A stretch of 64,000 nt of DNA from Lutibacter sp. A80 (GCF_022429645.1 NZ_CP092480.1:2834501-2898500); one strand, 5' to 3'. Positions 39,193 through 47,676 are shown, numbered from the stretch's first letter. Notes: generated from the sequence alone by a model not told the origin. Numbers and translations are program-made.

Positions 39193-39524
39193 TGTATATA
39201 GATTTACCAGAAAAACGTTATTATAAAATAGGTGAAGTTGCAAAAGCATTTGGCTTAAATACTTCGCATATTCGCTTTTGGGAAAAAGAATTTGACATAT
39301 TAAAACCTAAAAAGAACAATAAGGGCAATCGGTTATTTACTCCAGAAGATCTTAAAAATTTACAATTAATATATCATTTAGTTAAAGAGAAAGGGTTTAC
39401 TTTAGAAGGCGCTAAAATTAAAATGAAACAACAACCAAAAATTGTAAAAGGGAATCATGATATTATTTTAAGATTAGAATCTATAAAAGCAGAATTGATT
39501 AATATTAAAAAAGAAATTTCTTAA
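39192..39524 (+). CDS. MerR-family transcriptional regulator
   Basis: A 110-residue protein with the MerR winged helix-turn-helix (YYKIGEVAKAFGLNTSHIRFW, about 8-30; NRLFTPEDLKNLQLI) and a short C-terminal helix. No cysteine effector site is present. Short MerR proteins of this type directly follow M23 genes in many Flavobacteriia; target genes are unknown. The start overlaps the upstream stop (TAATG). Confidence 0.9.
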   Translation: MYIDLPEKRYYKIGEVAKAFGLNTSHIRFWEKEFDILKPKKNNKGNRLFTPEDLKNLQLIYHLVKEKGFTLEGAKIKMKQQPKIVKGNHDIILRLESIKAELINIKKEIS

Positions 39525-39596
39525 ATTTTTTATTAATTTAGTAACATTGTAACAAATAAAACAACTAATTAAGTATAAATTAAAAAACATCAAAAC

Positions 39597-40205
39597 ATGA
39601 AAAAGTGGTTAATACCTGTAATTATAATAGCATTACTAGTTTTTGGAGGCTATTCTTGGGTTAAAGGATTTTACAATACTGGAATACAATTAAATGAAAA
39701 TGTTTCAGAAAGTTGGGGTAATGTAGAAACAGCTTACCAGCGTAGAGGAGATTTAATTGGAAATCTTGTAAAAACAGTTCAAGGTGCAGCAGATTTTGAA
39801 AAAGAGACTTTAACACAAGTTATTGAAGCTAGAGCAAAAGCTACATCTGTAAATATTGATCCTTCAAATATTAGTCCAGAGCAGTTAGCACAATTTAACC
39901 AAGTACAAGGTGGTTTAAGTGGTGCTTTAAAAAGTTTATTGGTTACAGTAGAACGTTATCCAGATTTAAAAGCAAATCAGAATTTCTTAAAATTACAAGA
40001 CGAGTTGGCAAGTACAGAAAATCAGATTTTAACAGCACGTACACGTTTTAATGAAGCTATTAAGCCATTTAATAATCATGTTAAAACGTTTCCAAACAAT
40101 ATATTAGCTGGATTTTTTGATTTTGAAGGAAAACCTTATTTTGAAGCTGAAGCTGGTTTAGAAAAAGCACCTAATGTAGAATTTGATTTCGGAAAAAAAG
40201 AATAA
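39597..40205 (+). CDS. lemA: LemA family protein
   Basis: A 202-residue protein with an N-terminal transmembrane helix (about 4-22) and the LemA four-helix domain (SESWGNVETAYQRRGDLIGNL; about 30-190). LemA proteins are membrane-anchored and often sit beside TPM-domain proteins, as here; their function is not settled. First gene of a three-gene operon with 1-base overlaps. Confidence 0.93.
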   Translation: MKKWLIPVIIIALLVFGGYSWVKGFYNTGIQLNENVSESWGNVETAYQRRGDLIGNLVKTVQGAADFEKETLTQVIEARAKATSVNIDPSNISPEQLAQFNQVQGGLSGALKSLLVTVERYPDLKANQNFLKLQDELASTENQILTARTRFNEAIKPFNNHVKTFPNNILAGFFDFEGKPYFEAEAGLEKAPNVEFDFGKKE

Positions 40206-40642
40206 TGTCTAAAGTTGAAGATTTTTTAACAACAGCGCAAGAACAGGTTTTAGTTGATACTATTCAAGTTTCAGAAAAAAATACTTCAGGTGAAATACGT
40301 GTTCATATAGAAAAATTTACAGAAAAATCTCCAATGGATAGAGCATTGGAGGTTTTTTATTTGTTAGAAATGGATAAAACAGAACTAAGAAATGGCATAC
40401 TTATTTACGTAGCTGTTGAAAGTAAAAAAATTGCCATTCTAGGCGATGAAGGAATTAATAACTTAGTTCCAACAAATTTTTGGGATGAAGAATTGTCCTT
40501 AATGCTTACACATTTTAAAAAAGGTGATTTTACTAAAGGATTGCAATTAGCAATTATAGAAATTGGAGAAAAATTAAAACAATTTTTTCCTTATCAGCAA
40601 AATGATATTAACGAATTATCTGACGAAATTTCTAAAGGATAA
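40205..40642 (+). CDS. TPM domain-containing protein (short, no signal peptide)
   Basis: A 145-residue protein with a TPM_phosphatase-like fold (about 20-140, SGEIRVHIEKF and RNGILIYVAVESKKIAILGDEGIN). Unlike its neighbour it has neither a signal peptide nor a membrane helix and so appears cytoplasmic. It overlaps lemA by one base and is immediately followed by the second TPM gene. The family (Psb32/YgcG) has proposed phosphatase or photosystem-repair roles in other organisms; the role here is unknown. Confidence 0.9.
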   Translation: MSKVEDFLTTAQEQVLVDTIQVSEKNTSGEIRVHIEKFTEKSPMDRALEVFYLLEMDKTELRNGILIYVAVESKKIAILGDEGINNLVPTNFWDEELSLMLTHFKKGDFTKGLQLAIIEIGEKLKQFFPYQQNDINELSDEISKG

Positions 40643-41464
40643 ATGATTTTTACACACAACATGTTAAAAAAATACACTCTTTTTTTTGCTGCAATTTTGT
40701 TTTTTCAAGTTGCATTTGGGCAATTTACAATACCTGAAAAACCAGAATTACAAACAAGTGTTTACGATTATGCAAACCTATTATCGGCTTCACAAAAAAG
40801 CACTTTAGAACAAAAGCTTATTAGTTATTCCGATTCAACTTCAACGCAAATTGTAATTGCAACTATTGAAACTCTTGAAGGGGAAGATATTGGTATTTTA
40901 ACTCCAAAATGGGCTCATCAATGGGGAATAGGTCAAGCTAAAGAAGATAATGGAGTTTTTATTCTGTTAGCAAATAAAGAACGTAAAATATGGATTTCTC
41001 CAGGCTATGGTGTAGAGCATAAATTAACGGCAGGTACAACTGGTACAATTATTAGAAATGTAATTATACCAGAGTTTAAAAAAGGTGATTATTATAGTGG
41101 TTTAGACAAAGGAACTTATGCTGTTTTTGAAGTGTTAAACGGTACTTATAAAAATACAGCTCCTGCTGAAAGCGGTAATGATGGGTTTCCATCAATTTTT
41201 ATTATTGTAATTTTTATTGTTTTCTTATTAATTATTTTTTCTAAAAAAAATAAAGGAGGAGGTAATGGAAGCGGTGGCTTTAAAGATAATTCTACAGCTG
41301 CAGATATATTAAATGCAATTATACTAAGTCGTGTTGGAAGAGGCGGTTTTGGAGGCGGAAGCTTTGGAGGTGGATCATCTAGCGGTGGATTTGGAGGCGG
41401 AGGCTTCGGTGGAGGTTTCGGCGGCGGAGGTTTCTCTGGTGGTGGAGCAGGAGGAAGCTGGTAA
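40643..41464 (+). CDS. TPM domain protein with Gly-rich C-terminus (YgcG family)
   Basis: A 273-residue membrane protein: signal peptide (to about AFGQ, residue 27), TPM domain (about 40-170, STQIVIATIETLEGEDIG, NGVFILLANKERKIWISPGYG), a transmembrane helix (about 183-200) and a low-complexity tail of Gly-Gly-Phe/Ser repeats (about 225-273). This matches YgcG-type proteins partnered with LemA. ATG 40643 directly follows the upstream stop; an ATG at 40661 starts closer to the signal peptide and may be the real start. Confidence 0.9.
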   Translation: MIFTHNMLKKYTLFFAAILFFQVAFGQFTIPEKPELQTSVYDYANLLSASQKSTLEQKLISYSDSTSTQIVIATIETLEGEDIGILTPKWAHQWGIGQAKEDNGVFILLANKERKIWISPGYGVEHKLTAGTTGTIIRNVIIPEFKKGDYYSGLDKGTYAVFEVLNGTYKNTAPAESGNDGFPSIFIIVIFIVFLLIIFSKKNKGGGNGSGGFKDNSTAADILNAIILSRVGRGGFGGGSFGGGSSSGGFGGGGFGGGFGGGGFSGGGAGGSW

Positions 41465-41602
41465 AAAATTTAATAAAATTATGTATTTTAAAGTGCTAAT
41501 GATACGTTAAGTTTCTAAATCATATTTAATTACCTCTTTGTTTTTTAGTGGTTTTAATACTACTCAATATATTTTATAATTTATTTTCTTATTTATAATA
41601 AC

Positions 41603-41624
41603 TATTTGGTAATTTTGCCAAATA
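41603..41624 (+). promoter_or_regulatory. Candidate ArsR operator around a -7 box
   Basis: A perfect 7-bp inverted repeat TATTTGG (41603-41609) and CCAAATA (41618-41624); the 8-base spacer is exactly a TAATTTTG -7 box (41610-41617). It lies 17 bases before the rhodanese start. The position would let a repressor block the -7 element; the ArsR protein of the same operon is the obvious candidate. No clear -33 element is seen. Confidence 0.55.
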
Positions 41625-41641
41625 CAAAATTTGTTAGTAAT

Positions 41642-42046
41642 ATGAAAAAATATACTTCCATAGTAATCAGTTTACTTTTTGGTTTAAATGCAATTGGTCA
41701 AACAATAGAAAAAATAGCGGCAAAAGATGTTTTAGAAATAGTTGTTAGTAGAGATACAATAAATACTATAATGATTGATGGTAGAAGTGCTGAAATGTTT
41801 GCAGATACGCATATTGAAGGAGCTGTAAATATAGATGCTTTTAGTGAATCGTCTTCAATAGAATTAAAAAATTATATCGATAAAGAAGAGTTTATAGTGT
41901 ATTGCTCTAACAATAAAAGAGGTGGAATTATTATTGAAAAACTTATAGAGTTAGAATATAAAGGGAAAATTATATTTATAGCTGATGGTATAAATGGATG
42001 GAATTTAGCCGAATATAAAACAGTAAGTTCTAAAAAACAAGACTAG
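41642..42046 (+). CDS. Periplasmic rhodanese-like protein
   Basis: A 134-residue protein with a signal peptide (MKKYTSIVISLLFGLNAIGQ) and a single rhodanese domain whose active-site loop CSNNKRG carries the catalytic Cys. Rhodaneses move sulfane sulfur between carriers. ATG 41642 was chosen over a TTG at 41606 because it begins the signal peptide. The following ArsR GTG start overlaps its TAG stop by 1 base. Confidence 0.9.
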   Translation: MKKYTSIVISLLFGLNAIGQTIEKIAAKDVLEIVVSRDTINTIMIDGRSAEMFADTHIEGAVNIDAFSESSSIELKNYIDKEEFIVYCSNNKRGGIIIEKLIELEYKGKIIFIADGINGWNLAEYKTVSSKKQD

Positions 42047-42342
42047 TGAATAAAGATATAGAAAATAAATTTCTAGAGAAAGCAGAACTTTTTAAAGCAT
42101 TGGCACACCCAACGCGCTTATTTATTATTCATACAATAAAAGATGAGGCTATGTCTGTAAAGGAACTTACCGCATTGGTAGGTGTTGATATATCTACTAT
42201 GTCGAAACATTTAAGTATTCTAAAAAATCACAGAATAATTAAAGGGGAAAAAGTTAAAAATTATATTTATTATAGTTTAGCTATTCCTTGTGTGTTAGAT
42301 TTTATGACTTGTGCAGTTAAGGTTATCAAAAAAAATAAATAA
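42046..42342 (+). CDS. ArsR-family transcriptional regulator
   Basis: A 98-residue winged helix repressor (ALAHPTRLFIIHTI; VDISTMSKHLSILKNHRII) with two cysteines, Cys82 and Cys89, both in the C-terminal dimerisation helix. No ArsR-type CxC in the DNA-binding helix is present. The context (rhodanese, TauE permease) suggests sensing of sulfur species or persulfide, but the Cys pattern is not the Cys-alpha2/Cys-alpha5 pair of BigR/SqrR. Start is GTG, translationally coupled to the rhodanese gene. Confidence 0.9.
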   Translation: MNKDIENKFLEKAELFKALAHPTRLFIIHTIKDEAMSVKELTALVGVDISTMSKHLSILKNHRIIKGEKVKNYIYYSLAIPCVLDFMTCAVKVIKKNK

Positions 42343-43122
42343 ATGAGCATTTGGTTACTTGGAGTTATTATAATGTTAATTGCATTTTTAATGACAATGA
42401 CAGGAAGAGGTGGTGGAAATTTTTATGTTCTTGCATTGGTATTTTCAGGTATTAGTATGAATTTATCTGCTTCAACGGGACAATTTATTTTAATGTGCTC
42501 ATCATTAATGGCTGCGATACTTTTTAGTAAACAAAAAATGAACCATTGGAAGTTAACCTTTTTTTTAGGTGTTTTATTATTTATTTCTGCAATGGCTGGT
42601 GGATTTTATGGGCAGTTTTTTAATGAAAAAGTACTTAAGGTAATTTTTGCAGTATTTATGTTTATAGCAGCTTTATTAATGCTAAAAAAACCAAAACAAA
42701 AGCTTAAAAATAATACTAAATGGGTTGTTTCGTTAGCATCAAATGGTGATGTGTTTAAAGTAAATTTATTAGTTACCGTTCCAATTGTGTTATTAACTGG
42801 TTTTTTGTCAGGAATGGTAGGCGTTTCTGGAGGATCTTTTTTAGTGCCATTAATGTTATTAAGCATGAATGTGCCAATGCACACGGCTGTTGGAACTTCT
42901 ACAACCTTGGTGTCTATTTCTGCAGCAGCAGGATTTTTTGGGCATATTGGTGCGGGTATATTTGATTTTAATTTAGCGATACCTTTAGCCTTAGGAGGTG
43001 TTATTGGTGGTTTTTTGGGTGCTAAAATGGCTTTAGAGTCAAAATCTAAAAATTTAAAATATCTTTTTGCTAGTACGCAATTGATAGCTTCTATTATTAT
43101 GATTATTAATGTTTTATATTGA
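42343..43122 (+). CDS. TauE/SafE family sulfite exporter-like permease
   Basis: A 259-residue protein with about eight transmembrane helices in two TauE repeats (GRGGGNFYVLAL; GMVGVSGGSFLVPLML) typical of the family, which moves sulfite, sulfoacetate or related anions. It starts directly at the ArsR stop, so it is the third gene of the sulfur operon. Confidence 0.9.
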   Translation: MSIWLLGVIIMLIAFLMTMTGRGGGNFYVLALVFSGISMNLSASTGQFILMCSSLMAAILFSKQKMNHWKLTFFLGVLLFISAMAGGFYGQFFNEKVLKVIFAVFMFIAALLMLKKPKQKLKNNTKWVVSLASNGDVFKVNLLVTVPIVLLTGFLSGMVGVSGGSFLVPLMLLSMNVPMHTAVGTSTTLVSISAAAGFFGHIGAGIFDFNLAIPLALGGVIGGFLGAKMALESKSKNLKYLFASTQLIASIIMIINVLY

Positions 43123-43296
43123 TTTTTTTACCTTTAATATTAGATAATTTTTTAAAAAAATAGTAGTAATATACTCATTTTAAAAATTTTAACATTTTAA
43201 TAAGAAGGTATTATATTAGATTTGTTGGACGTTTTATTAGAATTGATAAGATTAATAATCTGAATTCTATAAGCTAAAGATTAAATAATACGTACA

Positions 43297-43809
43297 ATGC
43301 AAAATACTATTTTACTACTAATTTCTTTATTCTTTGTTGGATTTACTTCAGATAATAAAGAAATAGTTGCAAAACAACCATTAAATAACGCTACCATACC
43401 GGTTTATAACTTTTCTGAATTAGAGCCTTTATTATATACAGATTCAGAAAAAATACATATTGTAAATTTTTGGGCTATGTGGTGTGCTCCTTGCGTAAAA
43501 GAGTTACCAATTTTTCAAGCGTATGAAAAAAATAATGAAAATGTAGAAATGATTTTTGTGAGTCTTGATTTTCCTGAAGATATTGAAACAAAACTTAAAC
43601 CATTTTTAGAACAAAAAGGGATTACATCAAAAGTTGTGCTTTTAGACGATCCAGATGCAAATACTTGGATAGATAAAATTGACCCTAATTGGTCTGGTGC
43701 AATTCCATTTACCATAATATTTAATAAAAATAAGCGCTCTTTTCACGAACGTGCTTTTGAAAATATTGAAGACTTAGAAACTGAAATTAATAACACAATA
43801 AATAACTAA
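43297..43809 (+). CDS. TlpA-like thioredoxin-fold protein
   Basis: A 170-residue protein with an N-terminal hydrophobic segment (about 1-17) for export and a thioredoxin-fold domain with the redox motif WCAPC (Cys63, Cys66). It is expected to be a periplasmic thiol reductase. A possible -7 box TAGATTTG is at 43217-43224. The next thioredoxin-fold gene follows after 4 bases. Confidence 0.9.
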   Translation: MQNTILLLISLFFVGFTSDNKEIVAKQPLNNATIPVYNFSELEPLLYTDSEKIHIVNFWAMWCAPCVKELPIFQAYEKNNENVEMIFVSLDFPEDIETKLKPFLEQKGITSKVVLLDDPDANTWIDKIDPNWSGAIPFTIIFNKNKRSFHERAFENIEDLETEINNTINN

Positions 43810-43813
43810 AAAA

Positions 43814-44512
43814 ATGAAGAAAAGTAATTTAACATTCATAGTAATTTTAATTTTATGTAGTTTTTTAACAACTATAAATACAAACGCGCAAGAAAGAAAG
43901 GGACCACCACAAAATGGTGAGCGTAAAGGACCTCCAAAAGGTGGTCACAGTCCTGAACAAACTAAAACTTTGGATGAAATTGGAGGTTATAAAATAGGTG
44001 AAGTTGCTACTGACTTTAATCTTAAAAATGTTGACGGTACTATGTTTTCTTTAGCAGATATTAAAAATGCAAAAGGATATATTGTAGTATTTACTTGTAA
44101 TGAATGCCCGTTTGCTAAAATGTATGAAGATCGTTTAATAGAGCTTCATAATAAATATGTTTCACAAGGATATGCTGTAGTAGCTATTAACCCAAATGTA
44201 AGTGAAAATAACGCGAAAGAAAATTTTGAATCAATGCAAAAAAGAGCAGCAGAAAAGAAATTTCCTTTTGTTTATTTAGCTGATGAAAACCATGATGTTT
44301 TTCCAAAATATGGAGCCGTTAGAACACCTCACGTATTTTTATTAGATAGCGATAAAAAAGTACAATACATTGGTACAATAGACGATAATGCTAGGTCTGC
44401 GGCTAATGTTAAAGTAAAATACCTTGAAAACGCTATACAGGCGCTTCAAAAAGGAACAACACCAGAAGTTACTTTTACTAAAGCAATTGGATGCCCTGTA
44501 AAAGCAATTTAA
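43814..44512 (+). CDS. Exported peroxiredoxin/redoxin-like protein
   Basis: A 232-residue protein: signal peptide (about 1-25, TNTNAQ), a basic Pro/Gly-rich repeat linker with two copies of ERKGPP (about 27-45), and an AhpC/redoxin domain with CNEC (Cys95, Cys98) in place of the usual WCxxC. The C-terminus has another Cys in GCPVKAI. It probably works with the upstream TlpA-like protein in periplasmic thiol redox chemistry. Confidence 0.88.
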   Translation: MKKSNLTFIVILILCSFLTTINTNAQERKGPPQNGERKGPPKGGHSPEQTKTLDEIGGYKIGEVATDFNLKNVDGTMFSLADIKNAKGYIVVFTCNECPFAKMYEDRLIELHNKYVSQGYAVVAINPNVSENNAKENFESMQKRAAEKKFPFVYLADENHDVFPKYGAVRTPHVFLLDSDKKVQYIGTIDDNARSAANVKVKYLENAIQALQKGTTPEVTFTKAIGCPVKAI

Positions 44513-44584
44513 TTAAAGTAGTATTTATGCTTGTTTATAAATAGTAAACAGCAATATTATTATTAAAAGTTTATTTTATTAATA

Positions 44585-44721
44585 ATGAAAAATACTTCTA
44601 GTATTATTTGTATCTACAATTTTAACATTTGGAGAAGAAACTCAAATGTTAAAATTGTTTGATGCAATTCTAGACAGAAAGAATGTATTTCTTAAAAAAT
44701 CTCTAAAATTTCGGCATTGTT
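44585..44721 (+). pseudogene. Possible frameshifted remnant of a small exported protein
   Basis: An ATG at 44585 starts with the bases of MK, but only a +1 shift in the following A run gives KILLVLFVSTILTFGEE, a typical signal peptide with a following QMLKLFDAILD stretch. The shifted frame stays open to a TAA at about 44721, into the 3' end of the opposite GreA-like gene. A one-base deletion in an A run would explain it. Chance is possible because the frame is only about 40 codons. Confidence 0.3.
44617..44657. other. Perfect 15-bp inverted repeat
   Basis: Arms CAATTTTAACATTTG (44617-44631) and CAAATGTTAAAATTG (44643-44657) with an 11-base loop. It lies downstream of the redoxin gene and upstream of the stop of the convergent GreA-like gene. 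It may act as a terminator for either gene, although no long T tract follows. Confidence 0.6.
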
Positions 44722-45147
44722 AAAAGCTAGTGTTGCACCAACTTTTTGTCCTAATAACTGCTTTCCAATAGGAGATTGCGCCGAGATTATAAAATAAGCA
44801 ACATTTTCAATTAAGATTTTTCCTACACTAATTGCTAAAAAATAAGTACCTTTTGTTGTTTTAATAAGACTTCCTAAGCAAATAACTTTAGTAGGTTTGT
44901 CAATAGTAACTTTGTTTAAAACTGTATTCATAGCTGTAATTTCAGCTAATTGTTGACTTGCTTTTTCCATTTCTAACTGAATCATTGCTCTTCCGGTTTC
45001 GTGTTTATCACCAGCAGAGCTTTTTGTTTCCGAAAACAAATCGTTTTTGTTAGAAGCTATACTTTGGCTAATAACAGTACTTTTTTGTTGAACAAAGTAA
45101 AAGCAGTGTTCAAGTAATTGTTGTTTTATTTTTAAATAATTCTTCAT
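44692..45147 (-). CDS. GreA/GreB C-terminal domain-like protein
   Basis: A 151-residue protein: a helical N-terminal part (about 1-90) with the SAGDKHETGRAMIQLEMEKA segment and a C-terminal FKBP-like fold (about 95-151) with the SAQSPIGKQLLGQKVGA motif seen in GreA/GreB factors. Related flavobacterial proteins are sometimes wrongly labelled 3-oxoacyl-ACP synthase. It may bind RNA polymerase, but the acidic tip of true Gre factors is not evident. Confidence 0.8.
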   Translation of the reverse strand: MKNYLKIKQQLLEHCFYFVQQKSTVISQSIASNKNDLFSETKSSAGDKHETGRAMIQLEMEKASQQLAEITAMNTVLNKVTIDKPTKVICLGSLIKTTKGTYFLAISVGKILIENVAYFIISAQSPIGKQLLGQKVGATLAFNNAEILEIF

Positions 45148-45191
45148 ATAAAGTGTTGTAAAAATAACAATTCTTAATTTTGCAGTTAATT

Positions 45192-46124
45192 ATGCAAATT
45201 ACAGGAAAACGGTATTTAGATTATAGCTCATTCATTAAATTAAATTTTGGTGAACGCGTACAAAAAATTTCATTAGATATTGGATTTTCTTGTCCAAACA
45301 GAGACGGAACAAAAGGTTTTGGTGGCTGTACATATTGCAATAATAATACTTTTAACCCAGATTATTGCGAACCTCAAAAAAGTGTTAAAACACAATTAGA
45401 ACAAGGTATAAAATTCTTTTCTAGAAAAGGGAAGAACAACAAATTTTTGGCATATTTTCAAGCTTATACAAATACCTATTCCGATTTTGAATCGTTAAAA
45501 CAGTTGTATTTGGAAGCTTTAAGTGTTCCAAAAGTTGTTGGCTTGGTTATTGGAACACGTCCAGATTGTATTTCAAAAGAAATTATTGAATTTTTAGATG
45601 AACTTTCTAAATCGTATTTTATTTCTCTAGAATTTGGTGTAGAAAGCACCAACGAAGCAACGCTATTAAAGGTAAATCGTTGTCATACCTTTGAAGAAAC
45701 AAAAGCTACTTTTAATTTATGTAATAATAAAGGCTTTCATCTAGGAGCACATATTATTTTAGGATTGCCTGGTGAAAATAAAGAAGCATTAATGAACCAT
45801 GCGTTGGAATTGTCTAAATTACCAATTTCAACTTTAAAATTACATCATTTACAGATTGTAAAAAACTCGGTAATGGCGGTTCAATATAAAAGAAATCCTG
45901 AGAGTTTTAACTTGTTTACTGCGGAAGATTATATAGCTTTTATTTCAGAATTTATTACTTATTTAAGACCAGATATAGTTGTGGAACGTTTTATTAGTGA
46001 AGCACCAAAAGACCTATTAATTGCACCTAAATGGGGTGGGCTTAAAAACTTTGAAATTGTAGCAAAAATTGATAAAAATCTTCAAAGTTCAGATAATTGG
46101 CAGGGGAAAAATTGGCATAATTAA
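45192..46124 (+). CDS. TIGR01212 family radical SAM protein (YhcC-like)
   Basis: A 310-residue radical SAM enzyme. The cluster cysteines are visible in CPNRDGTKGFGGCTYC, followed by a TIM barrel with ISLEFGVEST and GAHIILGLPGE. The family is conserved but its substrate is unknown. ATG 45192 was chosen over a TTG at 45180. A -7 box TAATTTTG lies at 45175-45182. It is divergent from the GreA-like gene. Confidence 0.92.
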   Translation: MQITGKRYLDYSSFIKLNFGERVQKISLDIGFSCPNRDGTKGFGGCTYCNNNTFNPDYCEPQKSVKTQLEQGIKFFSRKGKNNKFLAYFQAYTNTYSDFESLKQLYLEALSVPKVVGLVIGTRPDCISKEIIEFLDELSKSYFISLEFGVESTNEATLLKVNRCHTFEETKATFNLCNNKGFHLGAHIILGLPGENKEALMNHALELSKLPISTLKLHHLQIVKNSVMAVQYKRNPESFNLFTAEDYIAFISEFITYLRPDIVVERFISEAPKDLLIAPKWGGLKNFEIVAKIDKNLQSSDNWQGKNWHN

Positions 46125-46149
46125 CAATTTACAAATTAGCGTATATTTA

Positions 46150-46200
46150 TTTGTTTTTTATTTAAAATAAATGTGTTACTTTTGTTGAGTGATTAGTCAA
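46150..46200 (+). promoter_or_regulatory. Promoter and candidate operator of the TetR gene
   Basis: -33 TTTG (46150-46153) and -7 TACTTTTG (46177-46184), 23 bases apart, are followed by the imperfect palindrome TTGAGTGATTAGTCAA (46185-46200) just before the ATG at 46204. A close copy lies upstream of the SDR gene. Confidence 0.6.
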
Positions 46201-46203
46201 TAA

Positions 46204-46770
46204 ATGAAAGATAAAAGAGAATTATTGTTAGAAGCAGCAACTAAACTTTTTGTAGAAAGAGGTTTGCATGCTACACCAACATCAGCAATTTCAAAAGAAG
46301 CTGGAGTTAGTGCTGGAATTCTATTTCATTATTTTAAAACCAAAGATGATTTAATTGATGAATTGTATGTTTCTTTAAAAAAAGAGTTTTCAAATTCTAT
46401 TTTTAAAGATATACATAGTATTAAATCAGATCTTGGAAAGTTGCGTTTAATCTGGTCTAATTCTTGGAGCTGGGCAATAGATAATGCTATAGAGTTTAAG
46501 TTTTTATTACAATTAGATAATACAAGTTGTTCAGAAAGGGTTAAACACCATCCAGAAATTATTGAAAAATATGAACTATTTAATAATTTTATTCAAGAGT
46601 ATATTGATAAAAAGCTTATTAGAAATACTGATAGTAATTTTTTAATAGGATCTATGTTCGGATTAATTGTATCTATGGTTAATTATTTAGAACAATTTCC
46701 TGAAAAAAGAACGAATCAAGTTTTTGTTGAACAATCTTGGGAAATGTTTTATAACTATCTAAAACCATAA
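46204..46770 (+). CDS. TetR/AcrR-family transcriptional regulator
   Basis: A 188-residue regulator with an N-terminal TetR helix-turn-helix (about 5-50, RELLLEAATKLFVERGLHA, SKEAGVSAGILFHYF) and a helical ligand domain. It probably represses itself and the following SDR and MBL genes through shared operator boxes. Ligand unknown. Confidence 0.92.
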   Translation: MKDKRELLLEAATKLFVERGLHATPTSAISKEAGVSAGILFHYFKTKDDLIDELYVSLKKEFSNSIFKDIHSIKSDLGKLRLIWSNSWSWAIDNAIEFKFLLQLDNTSCSERVKHHPEIIEKYELFNNFIQEYIDKKLIRNTDSNFLIGSMFGLIVSMVNYLEQFPEKRTNQVFVEQSWEMFYNYLKP

Positions 46771-46788
46771 AAAAATTTAACTATATAA

Positions 46789-46812
46789 TTGACTGAATAA
46801 TCAATCGATTGA
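46789..46812 (+). promoter_or_regulatory. Second TetR operator candidate before the SDR gene
   Basis: TTGACTGAATAATCAA (46789-46804) matches the box upstream of the TetR gene at 13 of 16 bases, and overlaps the perfect 12-bp palindrome TCAATCGATTGA (46801-46812). The SDR ATG is at 46831. Confidence 0.6.
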
Positions 46813-46830
46813 CAAAATAAATTATTTAAA

Positions 46831-47610
46831 ATGAAAAATGTAGCATTAATTACAGGAGCAAGTACAGGAATTGGTAAAGAATTAGCAATACTTCATGCTT
46901 CAAAAGGTGGAGATTTAATAATTATTGCTAGAAATGAGCATAAATTAATTCAACTTAAACAAGAATTGGAAGAAAAATACAGAATAAAAGTTGTTGTAAT
47001 TGCCAAAGATTTAAGTGATTTAACTGCAGCTAATAGTATTTATTCCGAAGTTAAAAAACAAGGTATTGAAATTGATTATTTAATAAATAATGCAGGTTTT
47101 GGAGCCTTAGGTAAATTTTATCAATTAGATTTAGATAGACAAATCTCTATGATTAATTTAAATGTGACTTCATTAACAGCGCTTACACATTTATTTCTTC
47201 AAGATTTTCTTCAAAAAAATAGTGGTAAAATATTAAATACGTCTTCTACTGCTAGTTTTATGCCTGGTCCACTACAAGCCGTTTACTTTGCTACTAAAGC
47301 GTATGTTACTTTTTTTAGTAACGCACTTACAGAAGAATTAAAAGATACTAATATTTCGGTAACTAATTTAATGCCGGGTGCTACAGAAAGTGAGTTTGGT
47401 GCTACTTCTGGAATGGATAAAACGGATATGTTTAAAAATACAGTTACTGCTCGTAGTGTTGCTAAAGATGGTTATAATGCAATGTTAAAAGGTAAGTTAG
47501 ATGTTATTTCTGGTTTAACATTTATGCAAAAAATAATGATGGCAATGATTCCTTTTACTCCAAAAAAAATGTTGTTAAAACAAATTCGTAAAATGCAAGA
47601 AGTAAAATAA
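46831..47610 (+). CDS. Short-chain dehydrogenase/reductase (SDR)
   Basis: A 259-residue Rossmann-fold oxidoreductase with GASTGIGKE (coenzyme site), NNAGFG, and the active-site Ser/Tyr/Lys in NTSSTASF and YFATK. It matches classical SDRs of the YqjQ/DltE-like group acting on lipids or alcohols. It lies between the TetR gene and the MBL gene and is probably TetR-controlled. Confidence 0.92.
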   Translation: MKNVALITGASTGIGKELAILHASKGGDLIIIARNEHKLIQLKQELEEKYRIKVVVIAKDLSDLTAANSIYSEVKKQGIEIDYLINNAGFGALGKFYQLDLDRQISMINLNVTSLTALTHLFLQDFLQKNSGKILNTSSTASFMPGPLQAVYFATKAYVTFFSNALTEELKDTNISVTNLMPGATESEFGATSGMDKTDMFKNTVTARSVAKDGYNAMLKGKLDVISGLTFMQKIMMAMIPFTPKKMLLKQIRKMQEVK

Positions 47611-47676
47611 TAGGCTTATAAAAAGTTAAACTGAATATTTTAACCAATTAATTTAATACAATAGCTATCATTAAAA

